A stretch of DNA of 64,000 bases, taken from contig NW_025408672.1 in the NCBI RefSeq assembly GCF_020360975.1, forward strand, positions 992,001 to 1,056,000, given 5' to 3'. The notes under the pieces are model-generated. The model did not search any database, was not told where the DNA came from, and worked only from the letters and a program-made list of their open reading frames with translations. The stretch is from Hirsutella rhossiliensis (taxonomy: Eukaryota > Ascomycota > Sordariomycetes > Hypocreales > Ophiocordycipitaceae). This document shows positions 59,763 to 64,000 of this stretch, piece after piece (positions within the stretch are counted from its first letter, which is position 1; each line of letters opens with the position of its first letter). Position numbers and translations under genes: made by a program.

Positions 59763-61005
59763 TAGCCTTTAAAGCTAGCTTAAGGGGCCTTAATAAGCCC
59801 TTACTAGCTAAGCTTACTACTTATAACTATAAGAAAGTAAACTAAAAGGTCTTCTTAAAATACTAAGCTAAGAAGGAATAAGACCTCCTTATAGCTATAA
59901 AGAGGGCTATAAAAAACAACTTAAAAGAAATATATTCCCTTTTAATAAGAACCCTTATAAAGACTTTAAATATAATAATACTAAAAAAAAGGCCCTATAA
60001 AGGATCTAAGCCTTAGTAGACTAATAAGCTAACCTCCCTTTAAAAAGCCCTAAGCTTAGCTTAATAGGCCTATAGGCTAGCCTAGGATAAAAGAGCTAAA
60101 AGAGCTTTATAAAGGCCTAAAATAGCTTTAAGTATACTATTAAGGCTATTAAAAAGTAATATTAAGAGAGCTTCTTAATAAAAGTAATAAGAAAGGATAT
60201 CTTTATAGCCTTTTCCTATACTAAGGCTAAAGCTATCCTTACTCGCCTTAGTATTTTATATAAAAAAAGAAGGATAAAGGTAAAAGCTTATACCTTTATA
60301 GAAAAATATAAGGCCTTCTTAATAACCTTTTTTCTAACCTTAGACCCTAGCCCTAGCCCCTTTCTTAGCCCCCTTTAAAGCCTAGAAAAGGAAAGGCCTT
60401 TAAGCTATATAAGTAGTAAGGGTATAGCTAAGTAGGACTAGCAAGAGCTAAAGAACCTTAAGATTAAGAGGGCTATTTTTAGCTCTTTTTTTAAGAAAGC
60501 CCTTAAATTAAACTCCTTTAGCTTCCTCCTTACTTAATATAAATATAAAGCTATCCCTATAGTCTTAAATATAGCTTATAAAGCCTTATTTAACTAAGGA
60601 TACTACTTTAAGGTATAAAAGAAAGCTATAAGAATTATACTCCTTAAGTAAAATAAGTAAGACTATACTATCCTTTAGGCTTATAAGGTTATAAGTCTAC
60701 TTAACTATTTAAGAAAGGTCCTTAAAAAGCTATATACTACCTAGCTAACCTATTTAGCTAATATACCTAGGCTTTTAAACCCTATATAGCTAAGAGGATA
60801 AAAATAGCGGTTAGCTATTAATATAGCCTTCTTCCTTTTATATTATATTTAAAAGAAGTAAGAATCTAATAAAAAGGCTATTACTAGTACCTTCTTATTA
60901 AATATAAAGGGCGCCTTTAACTTTATATTAAAAGAATAGCTTATAAGAATTCTAAGGAAATTAAACCTCCTTAAGGCCCTTATAAGCTAAGTAGACTACT
61001 TTAAT
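59763..61005 (+). pseudogene. LINE-3 ORF2 remnant (reverse transcriptase), truncated
   Basis: The plus-strand frame gives a linker (KDIFIAFSYTKAKA near 60190-60235), then the reverse transcriptase of Tad-type fungal LINEs: AYKVISLLNYLRKVLKKL near 60680-60730, LLNPIQLRGQKQR near 60775-60815, and FLLNIKGAFNFI near 60890-60930 (for FLDIKGAFD). It breaks off after about 61005, before the YIDD block. The endonuclease domain and the ORF1/ORF2 junction were lost with the Copia/Gypsy cluster. The same family appears inverted as LINE-2. Confidence 0.82.
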
Positions 61006-61640
61006 AAAGATAAGGGTATATACCTAAAGTATATATAGTATATAGCTAAGGATTAATAAAGTAATTATATATATAATTATTTAATTATCGGTCTTATATA
61101 TAGCTTTAAAGGTCTTAAGTTATTAATATAAGTCTTAAAGATTTCTTTACTTTATACCTCTTTATCTTTACTAAAGTTATATAACTAGTAAGCTCTACTT
61201 TAAAAGGGGAAAATAAACGTTTAAATTAACTATAATTAAGAAGGATATTTAATTAAATAATCCGCGCTTTTATAAAGCCTTTAAGTATACTTAAAGGGGG
61301 GGGTAGATAGGAAGCGCTAAGGGTCTTATCCTTTTAATAGGCTAATATCTATAAGGGTATAATCTTACTTATTAACCTCTTTTTTAGCGGCTTTCTAACC
61401 TTAGATACTAATAAAAAGGGCGCGATAATAATAAGTAAGGGCTCTTATCTTAAGTAAGTAAGTAAGTAAATAAACTATTAATAGAACTTTTCTCCTTTAC
61501 TATAATCCCCTCCCTTTATATTATTTATTCCTCCCTTTATATATAAGCTACTTATTTAGCTCTTTCTTATCTTTACTTATATACTTCCTCCTTTAAATAA
61601 TTATCTACTACCCCTTATATATACTCCTAAGTATTAACGC
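61006..61640. other. Unassigned spacer between inverted LINEs
   Basis: AT-rich, with a G8 run near 61292 and GTAA reiterations near 61453-61473. No domain was seen. It separates the broken end of LINE-3 from the 3' end of LINE-2. Confidence 0.45.
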
Positions 61641-64000
61641 TTATTATTCTTAGGGGCGTTAAGGAAATAAAGTAGTTAGCGTTTTTACTAGTTTATAGCT
61701 TTAGGTATAGCTAGATTAAATAAGCTATAAAGTCTTATAGACTAATTATTATCGTATTATTAGTAGTCCTATATAAATATATAGAGTTATAGTTATTAAT
61801 ATCTTAATAGTAGTTTTAATACGTTCCTAGGTTTTTAACTCCTTTAGCTTAGGTAGGTTTAAAGCCTAGTATAAACCTTATAAGGACTATAGCTAAAGAA
61901 GCTATTACTATACTTTATTTTTAAGGAGTAATAAAGCGCGCTATAAGCGTTACTAAAGTCTTTAGCCTTAAGGTAATTAACTAAGCGGGCCCTTTTAATA
62001 GTCCTTAGTAGCTTACTAGACCTTTCTTTATAAGTAGCTAATAAAGATTAAAGGGGTCTCTTAGGTAAGAGCTCTTAAGCCTCTTTTACCTAGCTAGTTA
62101 GCTAGCTTATTACTAGAGATTCTTAGGTAGCTAAGGCACTAGTATAGCTATATATTATAAAAGGCTTCTAAGCTAAATAAGAGCCGTTTAATATATATAG
62201 CTAGGTTTAAGAAACCTATAACCTTCCTTATAGCGGCTTAGCTATCTATAAAGATATAGGCTTTTATAAAGAGGTTAAGAGGGCTAAGCCTTAAGGGCTA
62301 AGGCCTCTTAGCTAAGTCCTTTAAAACCCTTAGTATTATAAATAGCTTTATATTAGCTACTTTAATTAAGGGCCCTAGGTTCTTATAGTATACCTTAATA
62401 AGCCTATTTTCTAGGCTTATTTTATAGAAAGAGTAAGCGTTAGTCTTTATAAGGGACCCCTTAAAGTACCCTTTAAAGCTATTAGTATAAAAGGCTAAGA
62501 GCTATAACCTAAAGTCTTTTAGGCTAGCTAGGCTAGCTAAGAGGCATTAATATTACTTTTTAGCTAAGGGATTAAGGGCCTCTATTATTATAATAAAAGC
62601 CTTAGGCTCTAAGGCTTATAAGGGCTCCTAGCTAGCTTTCCTTCTTTCTAAGTTATAATTAAGTTATAAAATAGCTACTAGGCCTTTAAGGAGGTAGAAG
62701 AGCTATATTTAAAGCCTAAAATAGCTTAAGGCCCTTAAGTTAAAGCTTAAGTTAGCGATATAATCTTATATAGCTAGGTTATAAGCTTACTTTATAGGGT
62801 AACTAAGTAGGAAGTATAAGGTCTAGAGGGTATAAGAGAGGTATACCCTTTTAAATTATACCTTTAGTAGCTATAAGGCTACTTTAGCTTTTAAAGCCTT
62901 AATAAGGATCTTTTAAAGGCCCTTAAGACCTTTAAAAGAGCTTAGTTTTAAAGCTTTTAAAAAAGCTTTATAAGGCACTTAAGGGTCTTAGGCCTCCTAT
63001 ACTAAAGCTAGGCCCTATAGTTTACTATAAAGGTTACGTAGGCCTAGTAAAGCTACTTAAAGGCTCGAAATAATAAGCCTTTTTATATAAATATTAAGCG
63101 GGATAGTCCTTTAAAGGTAGCTTATATAAAGGCTACCTTCTTCTTAATATATTATTTAAATAAGAGCTTAAAATTAAGGAAGACCCTTAGCTACTATACT
63201 TAGGGCTATACTTTAAAAGATAAGCCTCTTACTATTATACCCTTTAAAATAAGCTACCTTTACTTACTTAAGTAGATAAGTTTTATCTTTAAGGGGTTAA
63301 AGTAAACCCCTTAGTCTTTAGCTTATTTAAATAAGTTAGTAGCTATTACTTTTAGCTACTAAACGTTCTTCTTAGCTAAGGTTAATATTATAAAGATACT
63401 AAAGTTATCTATATAAGATAGCTAGTACCCCTTAGCCGCTAGTATCCCCCTTATATATAAGAGGAATAAAATAAGGCTAATAAGGGACCCTTAAGGCACC
63501 CTTATTACTAGGTCTATAAGGGGCTAGACCTACCCCTTAAAAGCTAGCTAGATCTTCCTTTTAGTAAGGAAGTAGTCTACTTAGCTTATAAGGGCCTTAA
63601 GGAGGTTTAAGTCCCTTAGGACCCTTATAAGCTATTCCTTTAATATAAAATTAAAGGCGCCCTTTATATTTAATAAGAGGGTACTAGTAATAGCCCTCTT
63701 ATTAAACTCCTACTTCCTTTAGATATAGTATAAAAGGAGGAATACTATATTTATAGCTAACCGCTATTTTCGTCCCCTTAACTATTTAGGGTTTAAAAGC
63801 CTAGCTATATTAGCTAAATAGCTTACCTAGGTAGTATATAGCTTTTTAAAGACCTTTTTAAAGTAATTAAGTAGACTTATAACCTTATAGGCCTTAAGGA
63901 TAGTATAGTCTAGCTTAATTTACTTAAGAAGTATAATTCTTATAGCTTCCTTCTATACTTTAGGGTAGTATCCTTAGTTAAATAGGGCTTTATAGGCTTT
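61640..64000 (-). mobile_element. LINE-2: inverted copy of the LINE-3 family, cut by the window edge
   Basis: On the minus strand the right end (63600-64000) matches LINE-3 60560-61005, including ISLLN and the KGAF block. The frame then continues into PQGSLISLILFLLYI (for PQGSPISPILF) near 63450-63500 and SYIDNFSIF (for YIDDFSI) near 63385-63425. The remainder to about 61640 should be the thumb and C-terminal part. The 5' half lies outside the window. LINE-2 and LINE-3 are tail to tail. Confidence 0.82.

Larger units (their letters stand above)
1..64000. other. RIP-saturated, gene-poor AT-rich block
   Basis: The whole window has the footprint of repeat-induced point mutation. CpA and its complement TpG are almost gone, TpA is in great excess, and CpG is retained. 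LTR pairs and element pairs differ almost only by C/T and G/A. As a result ATG is replaced by ATA and CAA/CAG/TGG by TAA/TAG, so conventional gene calls are meaningless here. Coding assignments below are read through these changes and all are pseudogenes. RIP is known from filamentous ascomycetes, so the source is probably a Pezizomycotina fungus; the species cannot be told. No rRNA, tRNA or intact host gene was recognised. Confidence 0.93.

Overview
This 64 kb window looks like an AT-rich, gene-empty block from a filamentous ascomycete (Pezizomycotina) genome. It is built almost entirely of nested retrotransposons destroyed by repeat-induced point mutation (RIP). CpA and TpG are nearly absent; by eye I count two CpA and no TpG in the first 1,000 bases. 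TpA is in large excess and CpG is kept. Because every ATG contains TpG, start codons have become ATA. Because CAA, CAG and TGG have become TAA or TAG, almost every frame is stopped, and TGA stops are very rare. No intact host gene was found. Reading TAA/TAG as former Gln/Trp and ATA as former Met recovers recognisable proteins. The species cannot be named from this.

Left block (1-18.3 kb). A minus-strand Copia fragment runs off the left edge (1-2171). Next come two miniature LTR elements: TRIM-A1 (2179-2580, TSD TATAC) and TRIM-B1 (2951-3539). An outer Gypsy (3542-18299, minus) follows directly, and it is split by a complete inner Gypsy (4165-12053, minus, 488-bp LTRs, TSD CTTAT).

Middle block (18.3-35.3 kb). 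It holds an unrecognised plus-strand frame (19059-20139), then a minus-strand LINE (LINE-1; pieces at about 21.4-22.9 and 30.7-33.4 kb) split by Gypsy-1 (22931-30738, 257/256-bp LTRs, TSD ATTAA). TRIM-B2 (34700-35290, TSD GTAAG) lies in inverted orientation to TRIM-B1.

Right block (35.3-64 kb). A plus-strand Tad-like LINE (LINE-3) is the oldest recognisable layer. Its ORF1 starts near 36796 and is cut by TRIM-A2 (37628-38002, TSD TAAAT), by Gypsy-4 (38398-43886) and by a Copia/Gypsy cluster (44696-59761: Copia-A, Gypsy-2, Copia-B fragment). Its reverse transcriptase resumes at 59763-61005. An inverted copy of the same LINE (LINE-2) runs off the right edge.

The most unusual content is a gene lying antisense to pol between integrase and the 3' LTR of Gypsy-1, and again in Gypsy-2. 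It has a 49-nt intron that restores phase exactly, basic clusters like nuclear localisation signals, and a pyrimidine-rich promoter-like leader. Plus-strand frames in the same position in the other Gypsy families are weaker. The second point of interest is the pair of miniature LTR families. TRIM-A has the same primer-binding and polypurine signals as the local Copia, which suggests mobilisation by it.
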